Assembly: GCA_900660155.1 (NCBI GenBank)
Contig: CABFPE010000192.1
Location: 173,097 to 237,096, forward strand
DNA from: Hofstenia miamia
Taxonomy: Eukaryota; Xenacoelomorpha; Acoela; Hofsteniidae
Length of the DNA stretch: 64,000 nt
Direction of reading: 5' to 3'
Part shown: one piece after another, positions 10,690-25,600 of the stretch
How positions within the stretch are numbered: the first letter of the stretch is position 1
How the letters are laid out: each line of letters opens with the position of its first letter
Position numbers and translations under genes: made by a program
The notes under the pieces: generated by a model
What the model saw: only the letters and a program-made list of their open reading frames with translations
Databases searched by the model: none
What the model was told of the DNA's origin: nothing

Positions 10690-13600
10690 GTACGTGTTTT
10701 TTCTTTAAGTCTTATGTTCATTGTGTTTCAGAGCAGTACATGTCACCGAATGTAGAAGTGATGGCGCTACCCTCAAGTGGAAATTTGATGCTAAAGTCGA
10801 AGATCTGTGTTGGACCCTCTCTCCTTATCAAATGATGGTAACAATTATTGATAATTATCACTTATAGATTTATTTAAACTTCACCTTAGCGTGTATTAAA
10901 TTTTGCATCGCATTTCATACTTTTAATCTTACATACCGTAATTTCTCGTGTATAAGCCGCCACCCCGAACTTTGGAGGTTGTTTTTGAGGGACAGGCATA
11001 CAGTGTGTATAAACCACATCCGCTTGCCACAGTCAATTTATTCTTCCCCATCCCCACATACTTTTTTCCATTAATTTAGCTTTGATCTGCGCAGTGAGAT
11101 AAGTATATCTAACGAATTGAATCAAGTGATAATATTTCCTAACGTCTTTTTGTTTAATAAATAATTTTCAGCATTTGCGCATCCTAAAAGCTGTACCTTG
11201 ACCCAGAAAGTAGTAAGAAATTTACAGATATAATTCTTAGATTGCGTTTATAATCCACATGCCAAATTTTTTGGGTTCACAGGAGTGGCTTATACACGAG
11301 GATTTACGGTAATTATATTGGTAAAAACAACTCGAAATTATGTTGCACTACTGAAAAATATCTCAAAATATACTATACAAAATATTTTATAATTATCACA
11401 TTGTAATAACCATTAATAATGATGAAGATGGCGAGTTGCTTGAAAAGATTTAGAATAAGTCTGTAAAATTCTTGACTGCTAAACCTGATCAAGCAAAATC
11501 TCTCAACACATTAGAATAAGGTACATAATGATATATCAAAACCGAAATTTATCACGCTTAGCTTTCAGGTAAGGAATGTGTCCTGGGACATGTTTTTCAT
11601 ATTCGTATTAACTGGATTAGGAGTTGACGAGGGATTTTCAAAGTATACAAAAATTCTTTTTTAAAATGCTCTTATGTGTTCTAAAGGAAACAATATTCCA
11701 AAGTGAATGTTTTTGGTTATTTAATTTCTAGAAATCCTCAGATGCTGATTTCAGTTAATGTTGTCTGTTGATGATAATTTTATACACATTAAGTTCAACT
11801 TCAAAATCATCTAAGAATGAAGTATTACCAACAACAACAACAACAACAACACAAAAAGACTTAATTCATCTTTACGGTGGTTAAAACAAATACAATTTAA
11901 AAATAAAATCACTTAATAATATTATAAACATTAATAAGAGCAGGAAGAGCATTTACAATATATATGAACACGGATTATCTAAATTGAAGCGAGGAACAAG
12001 AGGATCAGATTAAGGCGTAGAGAGAGGAATTAAATTTAAAATAAGAAAATTTCTAAGTGATGATCAGTAATTAGGTAGTTAGCAATATGTATAATGCGAA
12101 TGAAGAATTTTGTGAGCGAGCTTTGTGAGTGCCTGCCTGATGAAAAACAGAATTTTCAAGATGTGTAGTGAGAAGGAGCAAATTGAAAGCGATCAAGATC
12201 ATATTTTTCTAACAAAAGAGAGTGCAAGAAAAGAAGATCAAGAACTTGAAGCTGAAGAACAAGGGGTAATTAATTAAGTGAAAGTAGTGCAGATTTGTAA
12301 GGGAGAAAGGAGAAGTCACTTAACAACACGCATTTGAAAGCGCTCAACAGAGTAGAGAAGTGAATGTGGAATAGACCAACAAGGAGAGCCATATGAAAAG
12401 CTAGTGAATGTAATCAAAATAGACAGTGGTGGTCGATTTAAATCAAAGAACATTATTAGTTCAGTTATTGATTTAAATCAAGTACACTAAAAGAGATACA
12501 AGTACTGTATTTTATTTGTTTTGAAGTCATTACTCTGATTTTGGAATGAATTGACAAACTCTGAGTTTATTGTCTACATTTAACATTTCACCTCATTTGA
12601 AAACAATTATAAATTCATAGATATGCTCACTTCCTCATGTGTTGATGTTTGTATTATTCATGAAACAATCATCACAATTTTTTTTGTGGAATAATCTATT
12701 ATTCAAAAGCTCCAAGAATCACTGTAAACAAGATGCCATATGTGCTGGAACTGGAATGACAAAGGCTCTGAAATAAAAATGCGGAATATTTCATTCGTCT
12801 TGTAAAGCTTTACATAATTCTCTGTCGATGGGTTCTAATTGATTCCTAGAACTCTTAAAATTGAAGGCAGACATAACTTACTACGATAAGCGAAATGTAG
12901 TGATATTTTTTAATCATATCATCTTTAGTACAGTATGAGCTTACATGAGTTGCATATTTTTTATAATCTTATCAATTCAATTCAGGCATTGTTGATAATG
13001 GTTCCTATTTTTCTTACCCAAGCAACGCAAGACAGCATGCATCAAATCATTTTCAAAGAACTTCTGATATCAGATTGATTTAATAATTCATGGATTTCAA
13101 CGTAATCATTAACCCCATACTGTAGTCTAGAAGATTAGCATTATTAAATGGCAGCTAAAATTGAGTTTATCTAATTGAATTCAATGTTATCAATAGAGGA
13201 AACTTGCATGCATTTTGGAAAATATCACCATGCTCACTATCCTTTTCTATAACGGTGCGTAATAAATACGTGCGCACTCTTGATATATAAAACACACCTA
13301 TTTTTGATTCATTCTAAAATTCTAAGCTTCGTTGATTTCAATATGTTAAAAGCAGCAGCTTTCTTTTAAATTAATTTTCTATGTTTATTTACTTGATTGA
13401 ATATATGAAAAATTGAAGTAATTTCCTCTATAACTTTAGTAACTTTTGATATTGCACGCACTACCCACACCTTTCTAGATACGCCTCTAAATGAAATTTA
13501 CAAAATTATTTTTTTGTGAACAATAAGAAAATAAAATGAGCGAAATCTATTTTTAAAAGGCTTACTGACATAGGTGCTGATACACATGAGGATACAGTGC

Positions 13601-16600
13601 TTGCAAATTTTAGTTAATTTGGTGTGAAATATCACGTAAGTGAAATAATATGGATTTTATGATTAATAATTGCAACCATATGTCGACCGTTTTGAATCAG
13701 GTATTGATGTCAAAATGCCTCTTAAATTGTAAATCAATTATTTTATCACTACGTTTATAAAATCCATGAATGTTGTTGATTAATTTTTTAATGCATTTCA
13801 GTAAAAAAACATTTTTTTTCATTTGTTTCCGTGAAATTGAGATTATATGTATTTGTTTAAATTTCTTAGTGTTCAGTTTAGGTTGCATTGTCGAATGGTC
13901 ACATTTGCTGTATTGATACTCGAGTAACAAAAACTATCTTCTACGATTTCGTAGCTCACCAATCATCAGTCACTGGTAAAGTTTTGATAATGCTACCAAT
14001 GTCAAATGTATGATTAATTGAAATAGGTGCTTTTGCTGGAGCTTTGGAAATTCTAACCTTTATTTACTCGTAGTGAAACTTGCAGTGCTAACTCGCCATA
14101 TTTTATGATCTTTTAAATATATCATCTCTTTAAATACCAATACATTTTATACATTTTAGCTCCTTTCTGAAATATAATATATGCAATTCGACTAAATTTT
14201 ATTCACGTTCATACCGAATTTCCTAATGCATTTTGAATGCTTGTTTTTGAATAGTATTGATTGTATATTTATTAGAATATTTTATACAAATTCTTAAAAC
14301 TTTTATTGGATTCAGTCGTATGTGGCTTATGTTTAATTCAAATAACCATATAAAGTTATACATTCATTATATGTATTTTTCAACTTGCTTCTCTCTATTT
14401 GACGTAAATTCCACCTCAATATATTTATGTAAATATTATAAATAACTCAGAAGCGTAATTAGGTGGAATCTGTAATGTAAGCGAACGATTGGAAATCGAA
14501 AAAATAAATTGCCTACTGAATTATTTCAATTTCCATCTACTGCACATATGCATTAATTTTATTGTAGTGTGATTTTGTCGCCTATTGACATTTCCGTCAC
14601 TCAAACTTTGATATATAGCAACAAAGCATTATTAAGGCTAATTTTCTTTTGTGTTTCTAAACTGGAGGTATTCCTCATTTCATGTGTGTAAAAACTGCAT
14701 TCTTCTGTATATTCGTTTTAAGCAAGCCTAAATGCATTAGTTTCAAATCTTTCTTCAATTAATTCATTTCAATTATTCTTACCTATTTTGAAGTTTACAA
14801 ATCGTGAGATATCTTCACAACGATTGCTGACCGTTTTTGAATGTAATTGTAAAAATGTGTACATCTGAAGCGTACGATTTTCTATGAAAATTCTGATATT
14901 TTAAAAAGTTTCAAATTCTCTTGATACATAATATAATGTTCAGGCAGTGGCGTGCAGTACGCATATTAATTATAAAATTTATATGTTTGTATTGCATATG
15001 TTGCATATAACTTTAATTTCAAGGATATAAATCATTATCTAAAAAATTTACCAGATAATATAAATACAACATTTTATTTCCAGAAACAATTAGCAATGCT
15101 CACAATGCAATTGACGTTATGTCGCTCAATTATCTTGAAGATCATCTTAGTAGTGTGAAAAATTTATAAGAAAAATCTTGACAAAATGACGAATTGAATC
15201 AGTGTATTACAGTTTATTACAGATAGTCAATTTTAAAGGTTTTGAAACTGATCAATATAGGTTAGCCAAATACAAAAATTTACATCTGAATTTACTAAAT
15301 TGACTGTATTTACTTCAACATTTATTTATTTCTATTTTAATGTTATTTCTATGCATCCATTTTTGTAAATTAAGTGAAATTTTCTTGTGATTGTTAAGTA
15401 AAAAATCTAATTTTGAAAGTTACACTTTGATTGTCATGAATTATAAGTGATTTGGAGGCTAAATTGCAGTTCTAGTTTAAAATTTCAATCACCATTGTCG
15501 CCTCGACAATATAAATCATTGAACAATCCCGCGGTAAGATTTCCGCGGTCCTCTCCTAGTATTTTCGAATTTTGATTGGTTGGAGGTTTTGTCAATTACG
15601 TTAATAAAGTGTGATAAAGGAAGCGGCAGACAGTTGCGCGGACTGTTTTCAGTTGTAATTGAGAAACATTGATTTTTATCAATACCAATTATCACAATTA
15701 AGGTACAGTCGAGCAATTATTACCACTCAAATTTAAGTACCGGTAATAGGATATTGATTATTATTGCTGTTCATAATATTAAATCAATTATTACAAAACT
15801 CATATAGTTCAATTGTTCAACAAGAAACCTACCCAAAATACAGTATTTTACATTATTTAAATGACGAAAATGAATTCGTTTAATGTTTAGAATTTAAGAA
15901 AAAAAGGAAATTTAAAAGAATTGGAAATTTATAAATATGTTGTGTAAGCACAAATATTTTTTCTTCATTTGTTCAAATAAATTTCAATGGGCAAGCGGCG
16001 CTTACCTTGCTTACCCTTAATGCACGCCTCTGTGTTCAAGTAATCTGAGAGTAGCAACTAACTTTAATTAGATGGATCATCTAAGCGCATCGGAGCATGC
16101 TGTTTGCGGAGTTAGAGGTCGCGGCGTGCCTCAATGTCACTGATTCTAAAATGAAAATACAAGACGAGACAATGCCTTATCATGCGTGCTTTCCGATTTG
16201 TGATTTCTGTTGTATTTCGTGATGTATAGCCGTTTAAAAGTTTCTCAAGGCACCATAAAAAATTCTTTGGCAGTTTAAGGTTAAGTAAAATGCAGTCATC
16301 TAATTTTTCACAGATTTTCATTAGACTTAGCTGGTAAAGAAAAGATTGAGATGAATTTTAGTTTTAAAATAATATCTGGTGAAGCGAGAACAGCTGGTTA
16401 TCCGTGGTAAAATAGTTGAAATTCCATTTGCAGTTTTAATCGTTGTTATTGATGAAAATAAGTATCTTATTCATAATAGTTTTAAAACTTCATGCGTTTT
16501 ATTACCCTAAACAGTGACATTTTATTCAGCTATACAGTTCAATATTAACAGACGGCGGTTAAAGTAATCATCCGAAATAAAGACACTCCAATTTCAAGAA

Positions 16601-19600
16601 CAATTATTAGATTTCAAATTTATTTATTTGAAGTAGTTTATTATTGTTTATTTTTTATAATACAAACATGTATTAAAAATTTGTCTCCAGGTATACATTC
16701 GTTATTTTAGGATGTGAAATTTTGTTTCTAGATGATTAATATTTAATGCAATGAAGGTCTGATATTTTGACGTTGTCATTCTATTTCTTAAAGTGCAGTG
16801 CATGTTTATTGCTTTTCAAAATACACGTATTGTGCTTAACATTAAGCAAGCCAAGCAGTATATCCAATTATTTATAATTAACCTGCATTTGTTGAGTAAA
16901 AATTACATACATTGCGTTTCAATGAGGACACTTTTGTCTAGTAGCTTTGAAAGCTACAAATCAATAATTATATACTCCTGACTGTAAAGAAAAAACAAAT
17001 ATTTGAAGTTACATTTATAATTTTAAGTGAAAATATTCATAAACAATGCTGCAAATATGATAAATCGTGAAGTAATTATGAATATACATGTACACTAACA
17101 AGGAACCAAATTACTTACTTCCTGTAACGTCTTACAGTAAATATTTAAATAAATGCCAATACAGTGTGTTGAAAAAAATAGGAACAGTTTGATAAATATA
17201 AAATAATTATTTTATGTATTAGCATTAATATAATTGTTGGAGTACTTAGTAAATTATGCTTATGTCACGTGAAAAAATTGCAAGCCAATTACAACAGAGA
17301 GTACTGGGAAAAATGTCAAAAATAGCAATTTTGAGTGGCGATACAAAATAGAAACGCATTGGGAAAAATGATTTATAAAATTCAATCCTGTTTTATAGGA
17401 AATCATGCCACAATATATTCGTGTACGATAGAAGATGTAACATTGTTAACTTAAAGAGATTACATAAGATATTTTCGCACAAATTTAACAATTATATGCT
17501 TCATGTTAGTGATTGTGTTAAGTTGTTTACCCTTTATTATGAATATCATGAACCATAATTCCCCATATATTTACGATTTTAGATATTTTAATCAATATCG
17601 GTATTCCATATCGTTACTAAAATTTGACTTAGTATGACATAAACATACTAACATTGCTAACTATTCCAACAATTATATTTATCATAATATATTAATTGGG
17701 TAGTATTTGATAATTATTTAACTGTTTCTAATTCATGTTCTGCATTGTATATTATATGCTAACTAAAAATTTTTAATGAGAAGCACTAAATATGGAAAGT
17801 TTTGGGGAGTGTTCTTTACCATGACAGACGGCACATTTCATAGAAAATTTTTTTGTAATTCCTAGTAAATTTCAATCACAATCCACTTTTATGTGTAATA
17901 TCGGAATTTGACAGTTTGCAGATGCTGTATGAGTTGATTAAAATATGCATTCTCAAGTTCCAAAAATACAAATAACAGTGATGTAACTTTCTACCATAGA
18001 TGTTATCATCAGCAAACGAAATGATATATTAATTTTCACTTGCAGACCTACCATTGCTGTCATTTTTCTTAAAGCATAAATCAATTTGATTAGCAACACG
18101 GAAGATTTTAAAAAAGAGGGCTTAAGATCGGCACTAGATATGTTTAAGTAGTTTTGCACAATTTTGTCATGAGTGAAACGCAATAGGTTATTTGTGTTCT
18201 ATTCCGTGTATATAACATATTTAATAAAACAATTTTAAACAAAACAATCTTATCTATATACAAGTAAAGTCATGAATTTTCATATTGCTAGCTTATCTAA
18301 ATTTCTGTAGACATCAATTTAAATAACAGGAAATGACATTTTTGTCCTCTTGAACAAATGCGGGTGAAGAATTGCATCTAAATTGATAAAAACAAAAGTA
18401 TTTATTTCCAACGCTTTCACTACAATGCAACTTCATATTTCAATGTTAGCGATTCTTTACCTAAACACAACACTGATCTTAGTGAGAATTTTAACAATGC
18501 TTCAATAAAAATACATAATGTCTTAACCAACTATTGTAGAATTAAACTCTTCATTTTATTATACTTTCAATTCCATAAAGAATGCCCATTGATACAATGC
18601 GTTGTAATTGTACACTTTTGTAAGCTAAATTCTATTTACTTCCATTTGGCTATAATTTTTTTCTTGATGAATTTAAAAGTAAAACTTTAAAGTCATTCTA
18701 CTACAACAGGTGACCAACATTGTTGAAACACACATCATTAAAAGATCAAATCAATATAATCTATTAAAAAACAATTTTATCTCAAACGCATTATGCTTAA
18801 CTAAATCTAAATAACAATTTCAATTTACCACGCTCTTATATTGTTACATATATATTATTTTGTAATTTTTATTGTGGCTGAAGATGCATTTTAAAAACGA
18901 ATTAAATTTTAATATATATGGAATTGGGTTGGGCCTAAAGTTTGGTCGGGCTGGTGCGAGCCGGGCAGGGCTTGGGTCCAATGTTTTAATTGGTATTTGA
19001 AATACAAGAAAATATTCACTTGAAAACTTACACTTAATGATAAAACGTACGATTGCAATACTGAAAACATTCCGAAAGAAATTGGTATTAACAGTAAACA
19101 GCCTAGCGTCCATTTTAGAGGATAAAACGTTTTCCACATTTACAAAGAATTTTCTCCAAACCTATTTCCAAATTTGAAAATCTTGGGGCATAGGTAGGTC
19201 TATTGGGGAACATACATTAATGCAATTTTGAAAATTTCTGGTAAAGCTTATTGCTGTGGCAGAGATTGTTGAATAGATTAACAAGTTTTCCTAGAAATTT
19301 TTGAAAAAGATTTAAGTTCTCTCTATACTTAGTGTTAATGTATTTGGAAGGTTTTGAGCCCCTGGAGGCAACAAAGACCTTTAACTGTTTCTTAATATGT
19401 GCATAGATATTCCAAACTCATTGAGGCGTGCCGTGCGCAAAGTCCCTCGATGGGACAAGGCGCGGTACTCTCCTCTATCATGTGGTGCTTTCAGATTGAA
19501 CACACCATTAATAGTTTTTGAGCTATAAGCGTTTAAATTTTTTTATAGGATCATGAAAATTTTGTAGAAATCACCAGGCTGTTTAGGGTTAAAAAAAATT

Positions 19601-22600
19601 GCGCTGGTTCATTCAATTTTTGAAACTCTATTTCTAAAATTTATTTTTTAGTGTTGTACTTATATCTACTTTTCGATGAGTTAAAAATTTGATAAATATT
19701 TTAAACTCTTGTCAATAAGCACTAAAAACCCACTGTAATTATTTCTAAAGCTTAAGTAAAATTAAACCAATTAAATAAATTTTATATACAAATCTTACTA
19801 TACTACTTCCCCATATAAACTGAATTGAAGCACCCAATATTTTATTTTTATTTGCAAAAATGAAATCCTTTCCATTGCCAAATAGGGTTAAAAGCATTTT
19901 TTAGTTTATTTGTGCTGCTGTACATATTTGTTTCATTAAACAGTACTATTGATTTTGATTGAAATTCGCTATAACGCTTTATGTTACTTACAATTTTTGT
20001 TGTCTGATGTTATTTACACTTATTTCATTTGACTAATTTTAAAATGAGTTTTGTTAAAGTTATTACACCTTAATTCAACATCCTGAAAATAGATTTTCAT
20101 TACTTAACTTGTCTAAACATATTCATAATTTCTTTATTTGACCTCCTACTTCCTCTATATATGTTCCTCTTATTAGTTTGCGTTTATATGACATTTAAAA
20201 GTAGTTACCTTCCGCAAATTTTTTCACCCAAACATTTACAAGCTTCACGCATATCTCGTCTAAATGATGAACTAGTAACCCAAAACACCAATGGGTTAGA
20301 CACGTAAAATAAAAGATTGAGAAACCTAGCGACTGGCAGTATGTATTTACAACGCGGTAGGATTGTTAGCGGAATGTCCTTCTTGATGCTTGACATCATT
20401 TGGAGTGTTTCCACCAGACAGTACGGTGCGCGCAGTAAAACAAATGATAGGCCAACAATAACAACATTAAATGCAATTCTCCTTTGATTTGACAGCTTTT
20501 CTAAAGTAATTATTTAAACTAAAATTTATTCTGGCTATAGATTAGATGCTTTTGTTAATTCAGGCAAGCTGATTCAAAATCTCAAGTCTCTTTTTGTCTA
20601 TCACCCCAGAGTGCTTCGAGATTTTGAATTGTGAATTTAAAAATCATACAAAAATTACATATTTTTTGTATTATATGTGTTTGTAAAAATTAAAAGGAGA
20701 TTTCAAGAGTTGTTGGCTCATACTATTTTGACCTGTGGTTGCGTCCACGAATACAGATTTTCCGCGGATTATTTTTGCATTTTCTGTGCCACAAACATGA
20801 AATTTTCTAAATTTTAGTATTGCTATATTGATGTAATTAGGCATCGTTAGATTTTAATCGCGATTAATCCTATGAAAAAAAATTTTGGCGATAGATTAAT
20901 CGTAATCGCTGCTGCCAGGAGATTAATAATCGCGATTAATCGTCGATTAATCTACTTCTGATTAAAAATATTCAAGATACAATATATCAATTGAAAAATA
21001 TTCAAAATAGAAAATATCAACTATTATTGTTATTTGAGATTATTTCCTGAAGTCATTTTACTCCACATGTGCTTGTTAGGGGAAAGAAATATTTGGATCT
21101 CTAAGTTGAGGGGTAATAAACGATTTTGGTAATCAAATAGAGCATAACCAGGTTTGTTGAACAGTCTCTCAACCTGGCGTGATAAAATCAAGGATTCTTA
21201 TATATAGAATTAGGCGACATCCTACGCTTCCTAAGTATGTTAGATGCCTAATCATCACGCTCTTCTTCTATGCCCGGTGTTAAGGTTTTCTTTTGTAATC
21301 ATCCCTAGTTGAAAAATCTTTAAAAACTTTGCAGAAACTTCAATTTACATTAAAATCTTTGAAGAAATTGCAGATCTTTAAAGAAAAGTAATTTTTTAAT
21401 TCAAGATCTTTAAAGATGCGCAATTCTTGTATAAAATTAAAGAAATTACAGGTTTTTAAAGAATATAAATTTCTGGTTAAAAATCAAAGAAACTGCAGAT
21501 AATTATTTTATGTTGAACAGTTATAAGTTTTAGTAGCATATATGTTTCTAGGTTTGACTTAGCAACATATAATTTCTTTATCATATTATAAGACTTTAGA
21601 AATACCATACATTTAGCAAATATTTCAAACATATAAATATTTGGTTAAGTTTTGCAAGTAGAAATTCAAGAATTCCTCATAGCATCATTTGATGTGTGAA
21701 ATGTAGAAAATTTCCAGGGAATAAAATGCATTGATTGCATGCATAGAATTTCTCTTTCTATAAACATTGAAATTATACATGTTTTATTATGAGATGGTTA
21801 TACATGGTTATATGGATATATATACACATAAATAATTTTAATGACTCATTTAAAATATTCGCCCAATCTCAATGACATATGAGTGTCCTTAGCAAATCGC
21901 GGTTTTGCTAATAATAATTAATCTTAAAACAGTGTATCACGCAGAATAAAATCATTGATGACACAAGAATAGTGGCCATAGATAAGATCAAACCGAAAAT
22001 GACAACACGCAACTGAATGCATAAGCATCAACTTAATTAGAATAATCTAGATTAATCGAGCATGCTGTTTACGATTAATCTAATCTACTTGACCAGCACG
22101 ATAGATTAATCAATTAGATTAATCTCGATTAATCGCGTTGCCGATTAATCATGTTGGATCCCTGGTTTTAATTAATGGTACGTTTGCGTTATCCCCCTTC
22201 CATATTAAATAATTGCAAAAATATGCTAGTTTTTAAATATAATAATTATAGACCTAACCTAAACCTCTTCCCCAACCGTAACAATAAACCAAACCATAAC
22301 CATAACCCTAACCTAAGTCAACCCGCACCTTAGTCCTAACCCTATTCCAAACCAAAAATGCTTTCTTTGTACACATGTTAAAAAAATTTTCCAATTTATG
22401 AATGAGTGAAAATCTGTATTCCTTATTTTGTCGTAATAGTAGCGCAGCATTGACATAATTGTTTGTGTCACAGAGCTTATATTGTGAGATCAGGCTTGAC
22501 AACGAGTCGAGCCGAGCTTGAGTAGAGTATTGGATATACAACGAGCCTTTTTGGGAAAAGCAAATTTTTAATACTGTTTGTTACTTTGATTATGCAGATT

Positions 22601-25600
22601 TTTCTTATTTTTTATTCAATTTGCCTTTCTTATAATCTAATTTTAGAAATGTTTATTAAATAATAGGAAGAGCTATGTAAACAATTCTGAGAGCGCAATA
22701 TTTTTAAAAAACTAATGAACTGAAACGAGCCTAATTGAAAGATTTTGCGTGGCGAGCCAAGCCGAGCCGAACTTCCTCAAACTTAAAACGAGCTGAGCTT
22801 AAATTTGCAGCTGACAATTTCTGTTAAAATTCAATAAAATGTAACTTCATACGTATAGCAATAAACTCACAGGTTTTTACTTTTGTAAAAATAAAAACCA
22901 TTCTCCATTTTTATAGCTGGTATTTTGTAAAAAATGTAGTATCAGAATTGATTTTCTTAAATTGTATCTATGTTGAGGCTTATGGTAAAATGAAATCATT
23001 AATATTTATTTCAATGCTGTTTTTCCATTACCCTGACATTTACAGTTATGAATTACCCCCGCGCACACTGCCGTTAAGTTAAGTGAATTGCTAAGTTAAG
23101 GTTCAGCTAATTCCGTCCCACAGCCGTTAAGATAACCTTAACGTAAGCGTTAACGGCAGTGTGCGACGGAATTTCCTAAGTTAAGGCTAACCGCAACGCG
23201 AACCTTAACGGTTTTTCTAAGTGCTGCGGTTTCGTTAAGTTGAGGTTTTTTGATAACTGATTTTGACAATATTTAAATAGAATTTGTATATGCATTAATA
23301 AATTTGCATAAACCAACAGCGGAAATTAACATGCCAATCCGGTGACGATTATATTGTAATTGAGTAGCGTCAATAACATATGCCCACGTTTAATAAAAAC
23401 AATTTGTTTAGAGAAAACCAGTGATTTCATTGATTAAAACAGCGAGATTTCATTCACGCTACAAGTGCAAATATTGTTTTAAAACAAAGTTTTTTGAATA
23501 TAAGTTGGCTTTAAAAAAAATTAGTCGTTTTCCACTTTGTTTAAATAGAATGGCATTATTTCGTGTAGTAAAATTTTTTAACAAATATATATATGTAGAA
23601 TGGCAAAATAATTTACACGATTAAATAAATTATGTACATGATTCGGAACCCTCTGTTTATACACGAAATTATTGGAGTTACATTGCTTACAAAATTAAAC
23701 ATTTAATACATATATTAATTAATTATTGAGTTATACAGTAGCATAGATTCAATTTTTAACTCGTGTGGTTATTGCATGTTAAACCATATCAAAGTTTAAT
23801 ATTCGTAATTGAAATTTTATTAAGTATAATACACATTTGTTAATCAACAACCAAATTGACCATATCCATCTAAATTCACTAGCAATAGACACTTTATGTA
23901 CAAGCTAGAGGAAAGTCCAAAAAAGTTAAATAATACAATATTGAATAATTACTGAACATTCGGTTAAAATCTAAGTCAAACCCTCTAAACTATATAGATT
24001 AAATCAAAATAATTATTTTTTCAAGAAACATATAGTTAAAAACAAAAATATTAAATCAAGATACACTATTTTGTTGTTTTTTGTATTCAATAAATACGAT
24101 GTAAATATCTCTTTGAGATTTGCGCTGTGCAATTTTAGCTGTATCACAATTTGCAAGTTTCTAAATTCTCCAAGTAAAATTACAAATTGAACGAACGGTA
24201 AAAAACCGGCTGGCAGTTATTAGATATTGCCGAGAGTAAATTTCCCACTTTTTAGTTTAGGGTCGATTCCAATTTTATCTACATGCAGAGATTCAAATTT
24301 GAATTTGAGAAAGTTCAATCATTTTGAGAGATTTTATAATTTTCCTAGAAAGTTTTTTGACTACCTGTAAATTATTGGTATGTTTTCGAATGGTGCAAAA
24401 CCTCAACTACATTTAGTGTATATGATTCAAATATGTAAAAATTACTAAATATAATTTAACTAGCATTTGTTCTGAAAAAACATAATATACATATATAATT
24501 TAATAGGATCTAATGTACATTTTGAACTAAATTTATTAAATAATTGTGAATACTATTTATCAACAAAACTAACAAATGCCTATCAAATTCAAACATAGGA
24601 CAAGAGATCCATGATTTGTGTGTTCAAAGTAGGCAGACATCGTGTTTTTGCAATTATGAGATTGTTTACAAACCTTTATTTAACGGCAGTGTGAGTGCGA
24701 CACCCTCTTGATTAAAGAGGACTTACACCTCGATTTTAACCTTAACTTAAGAAATACTTAAGAAATATTTATATAGATGTATAAGATTTTAATTTCATAT
24801 TTGACAATAATGCCGTATTTGAAAAAAAATTATTTTCTTATTGAAAAGCGGTTGTATTAAGAACTGTTTTTGAATTTATTCTATCAATTTTAGATTTTCC
24901 TATTTTTCTCATTTTTTTCTTAAATTGTTTTAACTAACCTTGCTCTTCAGGAATGCTGTTTTCTTTATCTTGCTTAAGAGCTTGGATCATTAGTCTCCTC
25001 TGTAATTGATTAACCATACAAATGGCGCAGACACAGACTGTGATAAGTATGAACGTCTCCAATAATAGAATCACCGCGTATACGAGACCAGTGACAATAT
25101 CTAGAGATCCTGCAAGTCTGTTTGACAAAAGTTCGTTGTGGGTTAAAAAATAGAATATCAGCGTTAATAGAGTCTGTAAAGATGATGCTAAGAACAACTA
25201 AAATGTTTTTCATCAATTGTATGAATTATTCTCATTTATATAATTTCGATGCCCGGCCTTACGTCGGCCATACCGAATATGATTTTCTAAAGCTATTAAT
25301 TTGCATATTGAAATGATCGAACGTTTTGTTTTTTGAAAAATTTGATTCATACAAGTGTAATCTAAGATGTCTTTTACATTCAAAGAAAAATGTATAGAAT
25401 CAAAGATATTGTTTTAATTGTTTCAAAACCTAGTAATATTGATAGTGTGCAAATGCTTAAAATCGTATCAAATTTTTTACAAAATTTGAACTTTTTAAAA
25501 CACAAATGTATTTTTAAGCATTTTATCTAATATTTTTCAAGAGAATATGCACTAAAATTGAATACATTATGTATTTCAAATTATAGGGTTTCCCTTGAAG

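Noticed and set aside
18844-19139. Overlapping minus-strand frames with LDPSPARLAPARP
   Set aside because: The proline-rich part comes from a G-rich repeat patch at 18922-18980, so it is not a gene.
19430-19475. tRNA-like hairpin GTCCC-TCGAT-GGGAC
   Set aside because: No acceptor stem, anticodon arm or Pol III boxes in the right places; the loop has five bases and not seven.
25010-25216. Alternative frame over GPCR exon 3 starting MMKNILVVLSIIF
   Set aside because: Hydrophobic at first, but it overlaps exon 3 out of frame. The other frame joins exons 2 and 4 in phase and carries TM4-TM5.
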